Source of the DNA: an uncultured Gammaproteobacteria bacterium
GTDB taxonomy: Bacteria > Pseudomonadota > Gammaproteobacteria > Halothiobacillales > Halothiobacillaceae
DNA: 27,610 nt
Direction of reading: 5' to 3'
NCBI GenBank assembly: GCA_938004235.1
Contig: CALKWL010000043.1
Coordinates: 1-27,610 of the forward strand
In this document: positions 16,698-23,610 of the stretch, piece after piece
Layout of the letters: each line of letters starts with the position of its first letter
Position numbering within the stretch: the stretch's first letter is position 1
Program-made: the position numbers and the translations under genes
The notes under the pieces: generated by a model
The model's database searches: none
Seen by the model: only the letters and a program-made list of their open reading frames with translations
Told to the model about the DNA's origin: nothing

Positions 16698-17365
16698 GCA
16701 TGGCCTTCCCGCGCGCCGCCTGTGCCGAACGCCTGCGCGCCGGCCTGGATGAAATCGAACTGCATCTGGACGAGGCCACGCAGACTCGCCTGCTCGACTA
16801 TCTGGAACTGATGGATAAATGGAATCAGGCTTATAACCTGACAGCCATCCGCAAGCCCTTGGAGATGGTGGACAAGCACCTGCTCGACTCGCTCAGCCTG
16901 CTGCCGCATGTCACGGACGCGCCGCTGCTGGATGTCGGCGCGGGCGCAGGGCTGCCTGGTTTGGTCATCGCTATCGCCAAACGCTCCTCCCCCTCCGGGG
17001 GGGAGGAGGCCTTTAACGTCACCCTCGTCGATGCCGTATCAAAAAAAGTGCAATTCATGCAGCACGTTATCCGCACCCAGCAACTGCCCAACGCCCGCGC
17101 CATCCACAGCCGCATCGAAGACCTGACGGGGCAATACCCGCAGATCACAAGCCGCGCCTTTTCCAGCCTCACCGACTTCGTCACCCTAACCCGCCGACTT
17201 CGCGCCCCCGGCGGGCGTTGGCTGGCGATGAAGGGACACATCCCGCATGACGAGCTGCACGCTCTGCCCGCATGGGTTAAAGTTTTGACTGCGCTCAAGC
17301 TGCGCGTCCCCGCCGCGCTTGGCGAACGCCATCTCATCTTGCTGACTGACCAGGACACGCCATGA
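16694..17365 (+). CDS. rsmG: 16S rRNA (guanine-527 N7)-methyltransferase RsmG (GidB)
   Basis: 223 residues. It methylates G527 of 16S rRNA with S-adenosylmethionine. Seen in sequence are the N-terminal YLELMDKWNQAYNLTAIR, HLLDSLSLLPH, the SAM-binding LLDVGAGAGLPGLVIAIAK and LVDAVSKKVQFMQHV. Residues 97-106 (RSSPSGGEEA) are an apparent in-frame insertion. Compared with E. coli RsmG about eight extra residues lie between the SAM-motif helix and the next strand, and the DNA there is a perfect 10-bp palindrome. The GTG at 16694 overlaps the mnmG stop (GTGA) and has GAAGG upstream; the ATG at 16700 is the alternative. Confidence 0.94.
   Translation: MSMAFPRAACAERLRAGLDEIELHLDEATQTRLLDYLELMDKWNQAYNLTAIRKPLEMVDKHLLDSLSLLPHVTDAPLLDVGAGAGLPGLVIAIAKRSSPSGGEEAFNVTLVDAVSKKVQFMQHVIRTQQLPNARAIHSRIEDLTGQYPQITSRAFSSLTDFVTLTRRLRAPGGRWLAMKGHIPHDELHALPAWVKVLTALKLRVPAALGERHLILLTDQDTP
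16984..17008. repeat. Small G/C palindrome inserted in frame in rsmG
   Basis: CTCCTCCCCC (16984-16993) and its exact complement (16999-17008) flank a 5-base loop. It accounts for the extra residues in RsmG. It resembles the arms of the composite palindrome found at 24934 and 27467. Confidence 0.7.
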
Positions 17366-18141
17366 CCCGCATTTTTGCCATTGCCAACCAGAAAGGCGGC
17401 GTAGGAAAAACCACCACCGCCGTCAATCTTGCGGCAAGTCTGTCGCTAAACGGCAAACGCGTGTTGCTGATCGACCTCGACCCGCAAGGCAACTCCACCA
17501 CCGCCTGCGGCCTGGACAAATACGCCGTTCACGCTACTGCCAACGAACTCCTGCTCGGCGAACTGGGTATTCTCGACTGCATACACCCAAGCCAGGGCGC
17601 TGATTTCGACGTCATTCCCGCCAATGGCGAGCTCACAACCGCCGAGGTGCGGCTAGTGAGCAAAATCGGGCGTGAAATGGTGCTGCGCCATGCGCTGCAA
17701 GGCGTGCTTGCGAATTACGACATTATCCTCATGGACTGTCCGCCCGCGCTGAACATCCTTACCGTCAACGCACTGGTCGCCGCCCAGAACGTCATCGTGC
17801 CGATGCAATGTGAATACTTTGCGCTGGAAGGGCTTTCAGCCTTGATGAGCACGATGGAGCAGGTACGCACCGCCGTGAATCCCGATCTGCATATTTTCGG
17901 CGTACTGCGCACCATGTACGACGGTCGCAACAATCTGAGCCAGGAAGTCTCGCAACAGCTCGAAGCGCATTTCGGCCCGACTCTTTTCGACACCATCATC
18001 CCGCGCAATGTGCGCTTGGCCGAAGCGCCCAGCCACGGGCTTTCCGTCATCGCCTATGACCCCGGTTCCAGCGGCGCGCAAGCCTATATCCAGCTGGCGC
18101 AGGAAATGATGCAACGCATGAGGACGGGGGCGCAGGCATGA
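17362..18141 (+). CDS. parA: Chromosome partitioning ATPase ParA (Soj)
   Basis: 259 residues, a typical chromosomal ParA. The N-terminal deviant Walker A is QKGGVGKTTTAVNLAASL, followed by VLLIDLDPQGNSTTACG, the Walker B-like IILMDCPPALNILTVNAL and VIVPMQCEYFALEGLSALM. It lacks the N-terminal DNA-binding extension of plasmid ParA proteins. It forms ATP-dependent dimers on nucleoid DNA and is driven off by ParB. It overlaps rsmG and parB by four bases (ATGA) on each side, so the genes are translationally coupled. Confidence 0.96.
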   Translation: MTRIFAIANQKGGVGKTTTAVNLAASLSLNGKRVLLIDLDPQGNSTTACGLDKYAVHATANELLLGELGILDCIHPSQGADFDVIPANGELTTAEVRLVSKIGREMVLRHALQGVLANYDIILMDCPPALNILTVNALVAAQNVIVPMQCEYFALEGLSALMSTMEQVRTAVNPDLHIFGVLRTMYDGRNNLSQEVSQQLEAHFGPTLFDTIIPRNVRLAEAPSHGLSVIAYDPGSSGAQAYIQLAQEMMQRMRTGAQA

Positions 18142-19010
18142 GCGCCGCCAAACGCGGCCTGGGGCGTGGCCTTGGATCCTTGCTATCCTCCGCCGAAGCC
18201 CCGCGTGAAGGTGAAATCATGCACCTAGCCGTCAGCCGCATCCGCCCCAATCCGTGGCAGCCGCGACAGGTGTTTGATGCCGACATGCTGGAACAGCTGG
18301 CCCAATCCATTCGTAGCCAGGGTTTGCTGCAACCGGTTGTGGTGCGCCCAGCAGGCGCGGACTATGAGCTGATCGCGGGCGAGCGGCGCTGGCGCGCCTG
18401 CGGCCTAGCCGAACTGACGCATATTCCCGCGATGGTGCGCCATGTCGATGACCGCGCTGCGGCGGCACTGGCACTGGTGGAAAACCTGCAACGTGAAGAC
18501 TTGAATGCGCTGGAAAAGGCCTTGGGCATCAAACGCCTGATTGATGAATTCGGCCTCACTCACCAGCAGGCCGGCGAGATCCTCGGCCATTCGCGCGCGC
18601 ATGTGAGCAATCTGTTGCGTTTGCTCGAGCTGGCGCCAGCCGTACAAGACCTGGTTGAGTGCGGCCAGCTGGATATGGGGCATGCCCGGGCACTGCTGCC
18701 GCTCAACAGGACGCATCAGGAAGAGCTGGCTGAAAAAATTGCTGCCCGCGCCATGTCGGTGCGTGAAGTAGAGACCCTCGTCAACCGCCTGCTCAGCGCC
18801 GGGAACGAGGCTGCCGCAACCAGACGCACGCCTGACGCCAATATCGACGCGCTCGAACGCCGCCTGACGGAAACACTGGGCGCACCCGCCGAAATTCGTC
18901 ATGGTCAACGCGGCAAGGGGCAGATCATTCTGCGCTATGGCTCCCTGGACGAGCTGGACGCCTTACTCTCCCGTTTACATATCGACGCTTCCGAAGCCAA
19001 GACCCCCTGA
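18138..19010 (+). CDS. parB: Chromosome partitioning protein ParB (Spo0J)
   Basis: 290 residues. The N-terminal CTPase/ParB domain carries IRPNPWQPRQVFD, LLQPVVVRPAG, ELIAGERRWRA and ALVENLQREDLNALE. The central helix-turn-helix is LTHQQAGEILGHSRAHVSNLLRLLEL, which reads parS. The C-terminal dimerisation region ends in IILRYGSLDELDALLSRL. The start MSAAKRGLGRGLGSLL is characteristic. No parS site (consensus TGTTCCACGTGGAACA) was spotted by eye in the window. Confidence 0.96.
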   Translation: MSAAKRGLGRGLGSLLSSAEAPREGEIMHLAVSRIRPNPWQPRQVFDADMLEQLAQSIRSQGLLQPVVVRPAGADYELIAGERRWRACGLAELTHIPAMVRHVDDRAAAALALVENLQREDLNALEKALGIKRLIDEFGLTHQQAGEILGHSRAHVSNLLRLLELAPAVQDLVECGQLDMGHARALLPLNRTHQEELAEKIAARAMSVREVETLVNRLLSAGNEAAATRRTPDANIDALERRLTETLGAPAEIRHGQRGKGQIILRYGSLDELDALLSRLHIDASEAKTP

Positions 19011-19078
19011 TATGTAGCCGAATTAAGGCGCTGTGATACAAAACACCTAGGCAAAAAGACCAACCCTCTCCTACACTC

Positions 19079-19171
19079 TAGCAGCCTGTCGAACTTGAGA
19101 CGAACTGGCTGCAAAACCTGCACCGGTCGGCGACTTTCTCGCTTCAGTCGCTCAAGTCCGACAGGCTGCTA
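19079..19171. repeat. MITE-like element gamma
   Basis: A 21-bp terminal inverted repeat (starting TAGCAGCCTGTCGAACTTGAG, 20 of 21 matching) lies at 19079-19099 and 19151-19171, enclosing a 93-bp element. The same terminal word occurs alone at 3798-3810 and, inverted, at 22226-22238. It sits at the junction between the parAB block and the pil genes. Confidence 0.85.
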
Positions 19172-19257
19172 GGACACATTCCGCACAGACCCCGGAAAGC
19201 CCTGTTTAAATCAGGGGAACCCCGGCAAGGCAAACGAGCACGGCACGAGGACATCGC

Positions 19258-20499
19258 ATGGCGCAGGCGAAAAAACTGGATAAAGAACGACTGGGCGATA
19301 ACAAGGTCACCTGGTCCTGGGAAGGCAAGGGCAAGAAAGGCGAAGTTATCCGCGGCGAAGTGCTTGCAATCAGTGAAATCCAAGCGCGCGCCGCCCTGCG
19401 ACAGCAGGGTGTTATGGTGCTCAAGATCAAGAAAAAGCCAAAAGCGCTCTTTAGCAGCGGCAAGCCGGTCGAAGCCGCAGATATTGCAAACTTTGCTCGT
19501 CAGCTCGCTGTGATGATGCAGGCGGGTATGCCGCTGTTACAGGGGCTGGAAATTATCGCCCAAAGTTCTGAAAAGCCCTCCATGACCAAGCTGGTCAACA
19601 CGATCAAGGACGATGTTGCGGGGGGGATTTCCTTGGGCAACGCCCTGAAAAACCATCCGATGCACTTCGATAATCTGTTTGTCAGTCTAGTCATCGCGGG
19701 TGAAAACGCGGGTGCGCTTGAGGCCATCCTGGATCGTATTGCTACATACAAAGAGAAGACAGAGAGCATTAAAAAGAAAATCAAGAAAGCGCTAACCTAC
19801 CCGATTGCGGTCATGGTCGTGGCCTTTGTGGTGACTGCGATTTTGCTGATTTTCGTGGTTCCGGTTTTTGCTGAGGTCTTTGGCAGTTTTGGCGCCGAGT
19901 TGCCGGCGTTTACTTTGTTTGTACTTCACCTGTCCGAACTGTTCCAGGCGTATTGGTGGGCTATTTTCGGCGGGATCGGCGCCGTCGTGTTCACATTCAT
20001 CAACCTCAAAAAACGCTCGAAAACTTTTCAGCACAACCTCGATAAACTTGCCCTTCATTTGCCCATTATTGGCCCGCTGACGCATAAGGCCGCGGTTGCC
20101 CGCTTTTCCCGAACCTTGTCCACCATGTTCGCTGCCGGCGTGCCTTTGGTCGAAGCCATGGGGTCGGTGGCAGGCGCGACCGGCAACTATGTGTATGAAC
20201 AAGCCGTCCTTCAAATGCGCGACATGACCGAACAGGGTCAATCCATGCGTATTTCCATGCAGCAATCCGGACTGTTTCCCATGATGGTGATTCAGATGAT
20301 TGGCATCGGTGAAGAAACCGGAGAAATTGACAAAATGCTTGCCAAGGTTGCTGATATCTACGAGGAAGAGGTGGATAACATGGTCGACGCCATGTCCAGC
20401 CTGATGGAGCCGATGATTATGGCCTTCCTCGGCGTGGTGGTGGGCGGTCTGGTGATCGCCATGTACCTGCCTATCTTCAAGCTCGGATCGGTTGTTTAA
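19258..20499 (+). CDS. pilC: Type IV pilus inner-membrane platform protein PilC
   Basis: 413 residues of the GspF/PilC family, the membrane platform on which pilin subunits are added. The cytoplasmic N-terminus has WSWEGKGKKGEVIRGEV and ARAALRQQGVMVLKIKKK. Two GspF domains follow: the first with FARQLAVMMQAGMPLLQGLEII and VSLVIAGENAGALEAILDRIA, the second with FSRTLSTMFAAGVPLVEAMGSVAG and MIGIGEETGEIDKMLAKVADIYEEEVD. Membrane helices are evident (PIAVMVVAFVVTAILLIFVV; WWAIFGGIGAVVFTFI; MIMAFLGVVVGGLVIAMYLP). The ATG at 19258 has GAGG seven bases upstream. The usual upstream partner pilB is not in this window. Confidence 0.96.
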   Translation: MAQAKKLDKERLGDNKVTWSWEGKGKKGEVIRGEVLAISEIQARAALRQQGVMVLKIKKKPKALFSSGKPVEAADIANFARQLAVMMQAGMPLLQGLEIIAQSSEKPSMTKLVNTIKDDVAGGISLGNALKNHPMHFDNLFVSLVIAGENAGALEAILDRIATYKEKTESIKKKIKKALTYPIAVMVVAFVVTAILLIFVVPVFAEVFGSFGAELPAFTLFVLHLSELFQAYWWAIFGGIGAVVFTFINLKKRSKTFQHNLDKLALHLPIIGPLTHKAAVARFSRTLSTMFAAGVPLVEAMGSVAGATGNYVYEQAVLQMRDMTEQGQSMRISMQQSGLFPMMVIQMIGIGEETGEIDKMLAKVADIYEEEVDNMVDAMSSLMEPMIMAFLGVVVGGLVIAMYLPIFKLGSVV

Positions 20500-20504
20500 G
20501 TCCG

Positions 20505-21392
20505 ATGGGCGGTTCAGCTCTGCACGATATTCTGGCCGCCTATCCTGGGTGGTTTTACGTCTGCGTCGCCGTTTTCGGCCTGCTGATCGGCAGCTTTCTC
20601 AACGTCGTAATCCTGCGCCTGCCCAAAATGATGAATGCGCGCTGGCACAGCGAGTGTCGTGAGCTGCTCGGGCAACATGCCGTTGATGACGACTCAAACG
20701 CCAAGGGCTTCAATATCGCTTACCCTGCCTCACATTGCCCCAGCTGCGGGCACGAATTAAGCTGGTGGGAAAATATCCCGCTACTCAGCTACATCCTGTT
20801 GCGCGGGCGCTGCTCGTCCTGCAAGACGCGCATTTCTCCGCAGTACCCTCTCGTTGAAGCCGCTGCCGCGAGCTTGGCCTTGCTGGCCGCCAGCGCAACC
20901 GGCTGGGGCTGGCCGCTGTTGTTTGCCCTGATCCTCGTCTGGGCGCTGCTGGCGCTGACAGTTATCGACCTCAACACGATGCTCTTGCCTGACCAGATCA
21001 CCCTGCCCCTGCTCTGGCTGGGACTGCTGGTGAATATCGGCGGCATGTTTACCAGCCTGCCCGACGCAGTGATTGGCGCCGCCGCAGGTTATATGAGCCT
21101 TTGGCTGGTCTATCAGGGCTTCAGGCTGCTCACCGGCAAGGAAGGCATGGGTTTTGGCGACTTCAAACTCCTCGCAGCGCTCGGCGCATGGATGGGCTGG
21201 CAGGCGCTGCCCGGCATCATTCTCATGTCCAGCCTAGTCGGCGCTGTGGTGGGGATCAGTCTGATGCTGTTACACAAGAAAGACAGCAGCATGGCCATCC
21301 CCTTTGGCCCCTACCTCGCGGCCGCCGGGGTGATCTGGTTCTTTTTTGGCGAGCCGATCAGCCAAGCCTACCTCGGCAGCTTCGGACTCTGA
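20505..21392 (+). CDS. pilD: Type IV prepilin peptidase / N-methyltransferase PilD
   Basis: 295 residues. This bifunctional membrane aspartyl protease cleaves prepilin leader peptides and methylates the new N-terminus. It has the N-terminal LIGSFLNVVILRLP, the zinc-type cysteine pairs Cys78/Cys81 (CPSC) and Cys103/Cys106 (CSSC), and the catalytic aspartates in VIDLNTMLLPDQITLP (Asp155) and GMGFGDFKLLAALG (Asp219). Multiple membrane helices follow the cysteine domain. The gene begins five bases after pilC. Element delta starts four bases after its stop, separating it from coaE. Confidence 0.96.
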   Translation: MGGSALHDILAAYPGWFYVCVAVFGLLIGSFLNVVILRLPKMMNARWHSECRELLGQHAVDDDSNAKGFNIAYPASHCPSCGHELSWWENIPLLSYILLRGRCSSCKTRISPQYPLVEAAAASLALLAASATGWGWPLLFALILVWALLALTVIDLNTMLLPDQITLPLLWLGLLVNIGGMFTSLPDAVIGAAAGYMSLWLVYQGFRLLTGKEGMGFGDFKLLAALGAWMGWQALPGIILMSSLVGAVVGISLMLLHKKDSSMAIPFGPYLAAAGVIWFFFGEPISQAYLGSFGL

Positions 21393-21396
21393 TGGA

Positions 21397-21523
21397 CACC
21401 TCTATAAATTCGATCAAGGCGATGACGGCAAGACAAAATGTGACGAACAAGCAGAGCATACGCGCCGTATGTGAGCCTTTTGGCGCAGCCGGATTCGAGT
21501 GCTTCAGCGGATTTATAGAGGTG
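21397..21523. repeat. MITE-like element delta
   Basis: A perfect 13-bp terminal inverted repeat (CACCTCTATAAAT at 21397-21409, complement at 21511-21523) encloses a 127-bp element. The core reads CAAGACAAAATGTGACGAA ... GTATGTGAGCCTTTTG and aligns with the beta core (10409-10464), so beta and delta are two members of one family with different ends. The element fills the pilD-coaE gap, which is usually short. Confidence 0.85.
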
Positions 21524-21537
21524 CGCTGAAAACACCT

Positions 21538-22143
21538 GTGCTGATCATTGGCCTGACCGGCGGCATTGCCAGCGGAAAATCCACGGTCGCCGCCCGGTTC
21601 GCGGCGCTCGGCGTCCCCATCATCGATACTGACGATATTGCCCGCGAACTTGTCGCCCCCGGTCAGCCCGCTTTGAGCGACATTTCGACGCAGTTCGGCG
21701 CACAGGCGCTGCGCCCCGATGGTCAGCTCAACCGCGCCTGGTTACGCCAGCACATCTTCGCCTCGGAGCGCGCACGCGCAGCGCTCAACGCCATCATGCA
21801 CCCGCGCATCCACGCCCAAGTCGCGGCTCGCCTCACCGCACTCAGCCAGGCCAAACATGCCTACGCCATCGTCGTGATCCCCTTGCTGATCGAGACGCCT
21901 CGCTACGACGAGCTTATCGACCGGATTCTGGTTGTGGATACGCCGGAGGACGAACAGCTGCGGCGCGTAATGCAGCGCGACGGCATCGATCCGGCGCAGG
22001 CTCAGGCCATCCTTCGGGCACAGGCCACGCGCGCCCAACGCCTCACGCGCGCCGACGACGTGATTGACAACAGCCATGACCCAAGCACCCTCGCACCGCA
22101 AATCACCCGCCTGCACCAACGTTACTCCCTGGCGGAGCGCTGA
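21538..22143 (+). CDS. coaE: Dephospho-CoA kinase CoaE
   Basis: 201 residues with the GTG start at 21538 (MLIIGLTGGIASGKST), close to the 206 of E. coli. It phosphorylates dephospho-CoA in the last step of coenzyme A synthesis. The P-loop is GLTGGIASGKST, followed by VPIIDTDDIARELVAPG, the lid region LNRAWLRQHIFA, IMHPRIHAQV, VVIPLLIETPRYDELIDRILVVDTPEDEQLRRVMQRDG and RADDVIDNS. An in-frame GTG at 21499 lies inside element delta and would add 13 residues (MLQRIYRGALKTP). Homology favours the shorter start, although AGAGGT at 21517 is poorly spaced for it. pilC-pilD-coaE is a common gene order. Confidence 0.92.
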   Translation: MLIIGLTGGIASGKSTVAARFAALGVPIIDTDDIARELVAPGQPALSDISTQFGAQALRPDGQLNRAWLRQHIFASERARAALNAIMHPRIHAQVAARLTALSQAKHAYAIVVIPLLIETPRYDELIDRILVVDTPEDEQLRRVMQRDGIDPAQAQAILRAQATRAQRLTRADDVIDNSHDPSTLAPQITRLHQRYSLAER

Positions 22144-22210
22144 AACATGTGCCTCAATCTGCGGCTATATCAACGCTGATGTCCAGACAGATTTGCAGCC
22201 GATTTCCCTA

Positions 22211-22240
22211 AGAACCTGTTCAAAGTTCGACAGGCTGCTC
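22211..22240. repeat. Fused beta and gamma terminal-repeat fragments
   Basis: The exact beta terminal repeat AGAACCTGTTCAAAG (22211-22225) runs directly into TTCGACAGGCTGCTC, the inverse of the gamma terminal repeat. No partner end is visible nearby, so this is a remnant or a hybrid end, just beyond the stop of the minus-strand YgfX-like gene. Confidence 0.7.
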
Positions 22241-22243
22241 GAC

Positions 22244-22717
22244 TCATTGAACAATCTCCCGGTGAGCTGAAGCATCCATTTTCAGTCGCACCCGCAAGCG
22301 TCGAAACGCATCCGCCGTCACAGCATCCGCGAAAACAGTCACGCCAAGACGCCGCCCATCCTCCAAACGAAAGGCCAGATAAACCCACCAAGGCCAGACA
22401 CGGCTCGCCGCGGCATTCAAGCGCGCCCCAATCCAGACGCCATCCGGCAACTGCAGCTGCCACACGCCATCCCGCCCCCACTGCACGCAGCGCAGGGTTT
22501 GTGGCCGATGCCAGGCCACCCACCCAAAACCCAGCAATGCCATGCTTCCTCCCAGTGCGACAGCCCAGGGCAGCTCGGCCAGCCATATCGACCCCAGAAG
22601 CGGAACCTGCCCCAGCAGGACGAGCCAGCGCGCACGCGGCGACACCTGAGGACAGAGCATCAACAACGGCATGTCCTTATGGCCGCTCCGCCGTCTCGTC
22701 AATGACCCAGTCTCCAC
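22244..22717 (-). CDS. YgfX/CptA-like membrane protein
   Basis: About 157 residues from the GTG at 22717, which has GGAGG seven bases upstream; alternatives are the TTG at 22735 and the ATG at 22672. Two hydrophobic helices (WLVLLGQVPLLGSIWLAELP; WAVALGGSMALLGFGWVAW) precede a small soluble part with RCVQWGRDGVWQLQLPDG, WPWWVYLAFRLEDGRR and the ending DAVTADAFRRLRVRLKM. That ADAFRRLRVRL pattern is typical of YgfX-type proteins. YgfX of E. coli is linked to SdhE and has been reported as a cytoskeleton-affecting toxin partner. No sdhE gene is present here. It is divergent from nasT. Confidence 0.65.
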   Translation of the reverse strand: METGSLTRRRSGHKDMPLLMLCPQVSPRARWLVLLGQVPLLGSIWLAELPWAVALGGSMALLGFGWVAWHRPQTLRCVQWGRDGVWQLQLPDGVWIGARLNAAASRVWPWWVYLAFRLEDGRRLGVTVFADAVTADAFRRLRVRLKMDASAHREIVQ

Positions 22718-22765
22718 CTCCCCGCCTCCCTCCAATATGGTTCAGATTTTGCTTGAGCACGCCGC

Positions 22766-23371
22766 ATGAATAAAAAACCGTCTGCTGACCCCGCTGCCCT
22801 GCGCATCCTGTTGATCGACGACTTCACAGGACGCGCCGCGATTCTTGAACAAGCCCTCAGTGATGCCGGGCACCGCATCATTGCACGCCTGAGCTCGACA
22901 CTCGACCTGCCGCAGCAAGTTCACGCCCTGCAACCGGACGTGGTGATTATCGACCTCGACTCCCCCGACCGCGACACCCTGGAAAACATGTCCATCGTCA
23001 CCCGCGACAATCCGCGCCCGATCATTCTTTTCTCCAGCCAGGACGACAGCGATACCATCCAGAAAGCTGTGCGCGCCGGGGTCAGCGCCTACGTCGTGGA
23101 CGGTCTGAGCGCCAAGCGCGTGCGCCCGATCATCGACGTCGCCATTGCGCGTTTCCGCGAATTTCAGGCCATGCGCATTGAGCTGGAAAAAACCCGCGAC
23201 CAGCTGAGCGAACGCAAACTGATCGAACGCGCCAAGGGTTTGCTGATGAAGCAGCGCGGATTTGACGAAGACCAGGCTTACCAGGCGCTGCGCAAGCTGG
23301 CGATGGATCGCAACCAGCGCCTGATCCAGGCTGCACAGAATGTCATCGACATTTTTGAAATGCTGGGCTGA
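22766..23371 (+). CDS. nasT: NasT-type ANTAR response regulator (antiterminator)
   Basis: 201 residues. A receiver domain (ILLIDDFTGRAAILEQAL, with Asp63 in VVIIDLDSPD and LFSSQDD) is followed by a coiled linker (FQAMRIELEKTRDQLSERKL). The C-terminal ANTAR domain runs from about residue 145 (IERAKGLLMKQRGFDEDQAY through QALRKLAMDRNQRLIQAAQN). ANTAR proteins bind paired hexaloop RNA hairpins and prevent terminator formation; NasT does this for nitrate assimilation operons. The target-like leader lies 133 bases after its stop, before nrtA. The usual partner NasS, a soluble nitrate/nitrite sensor, is not encoded in this window. Confidence 0.92.
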   Translation: MNKKPSADPAALRILLIDDFTGRAAILEQALSDAGHRIIARLSSTLDLPQQVHALQPDVVIIDLDSPDRDTLENMSIVTRDNPRPIILFSSQDDSDTIQKAVRAGVSAYVVDGLSAKRVRPIIDVAIARFREFQAMRIELEKTRDQLSERKLIERAKGLLMKQRGFDEDQAYQALRKLAMDRNQRLIQAAQNVIDIFEMLG

Positions 23372-23406
23372 ACGACGCCCTGTTTTAAGCCATCCATGCG
23401 CTCAAA

Positions 23407-23423
23407 CGCGCCGTGATGGTGCA
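23407..23423. promoter_or_regulatory. Possible NtrC binding site
   Basis: CGCGCC-GTGAT-GGTGCA matches 10 of 12 positions of the NtrC consensus TGCACC-N5-GGTGCA. It lies about 52 bases upstream of the sigma54 promoter. The spacing is shorter than usual, so this is tentative. Confidence 0.35.
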
Positions 23424-23474
23424 GCATAAACCGCCTTCACTCCGAAAAAACACCCGCACACACACAAACCAGCC

Positions 23475-23491
23475 TTGGCACACTGCTTGCT
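23475..23491 (+). promoter_or_regulatory. Sigma54 (-24/-12) promoter of the nrt operon
   Basis: TTGGCAC-N5-TTGCT fits the RpoN consensus, with the GG at 23477-23478 and the GC at 23489-23490 ten bases apart as required. Transcription would start near 23502, just before the first ANTAR hairpin. This implies nitrogen-limited expression through an NtrC-type activator. Confidence 0.85.
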
Positions 23492-23503
23492 TTAATCCTC
23501 GCA

Positions 23504-23545
23504 ACGACCAACGGCGGTCGTCGAACATTACGAGCAATGGCGCTC
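23504..23545 (+). promoter_or_regulatory. ANTAR (NasT) two-hairpin leader RNA motif
   Basis: Hairpin P1: ACGACC (23504-23509), loop AACGGC, GGTCGT (23516-23521). Hairpin P2: GAGC (23532-23535), loop AATGGC, GCTC (23542-23545). Both loops have six bases with A at position 1 and G at position 4, as in known ANTAR targets. The short linker (about 10 bases) also fits. Positions 23540-23545 of P2 are also the start of the terminator stem, so P2 and the terminator cannot form together. Confidence 0.85.
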
Positions 23546-23588
23546 ATGTCTTAAGGAAAACCTTCCTTGGGCATGAGCGCTTTTTTTT
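23540..23588 (+). terminator. Intrinsic attenuator in the nrtA leader
   Basis: GCGCTCATG (23540-23548) pairs over nine bases with CATGAGCGC (23572-23580). An inner AAGG-AAAA-CCTT stem follows, and eight T residues come directly after at 23581-23588. It would stop transcription before nrtA unless NasT stabilises hairpin P2. Confidence 0.92.
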
Positions 23589-23610
23589 GGCCTGAACTTG
23601 AGGATTGAAC

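Noticed and set aside
17362..19257. parS site near parAB
   Set aside because: No match to the TGTTCCACGTGGAACA type was seen by eye in or after parAB.
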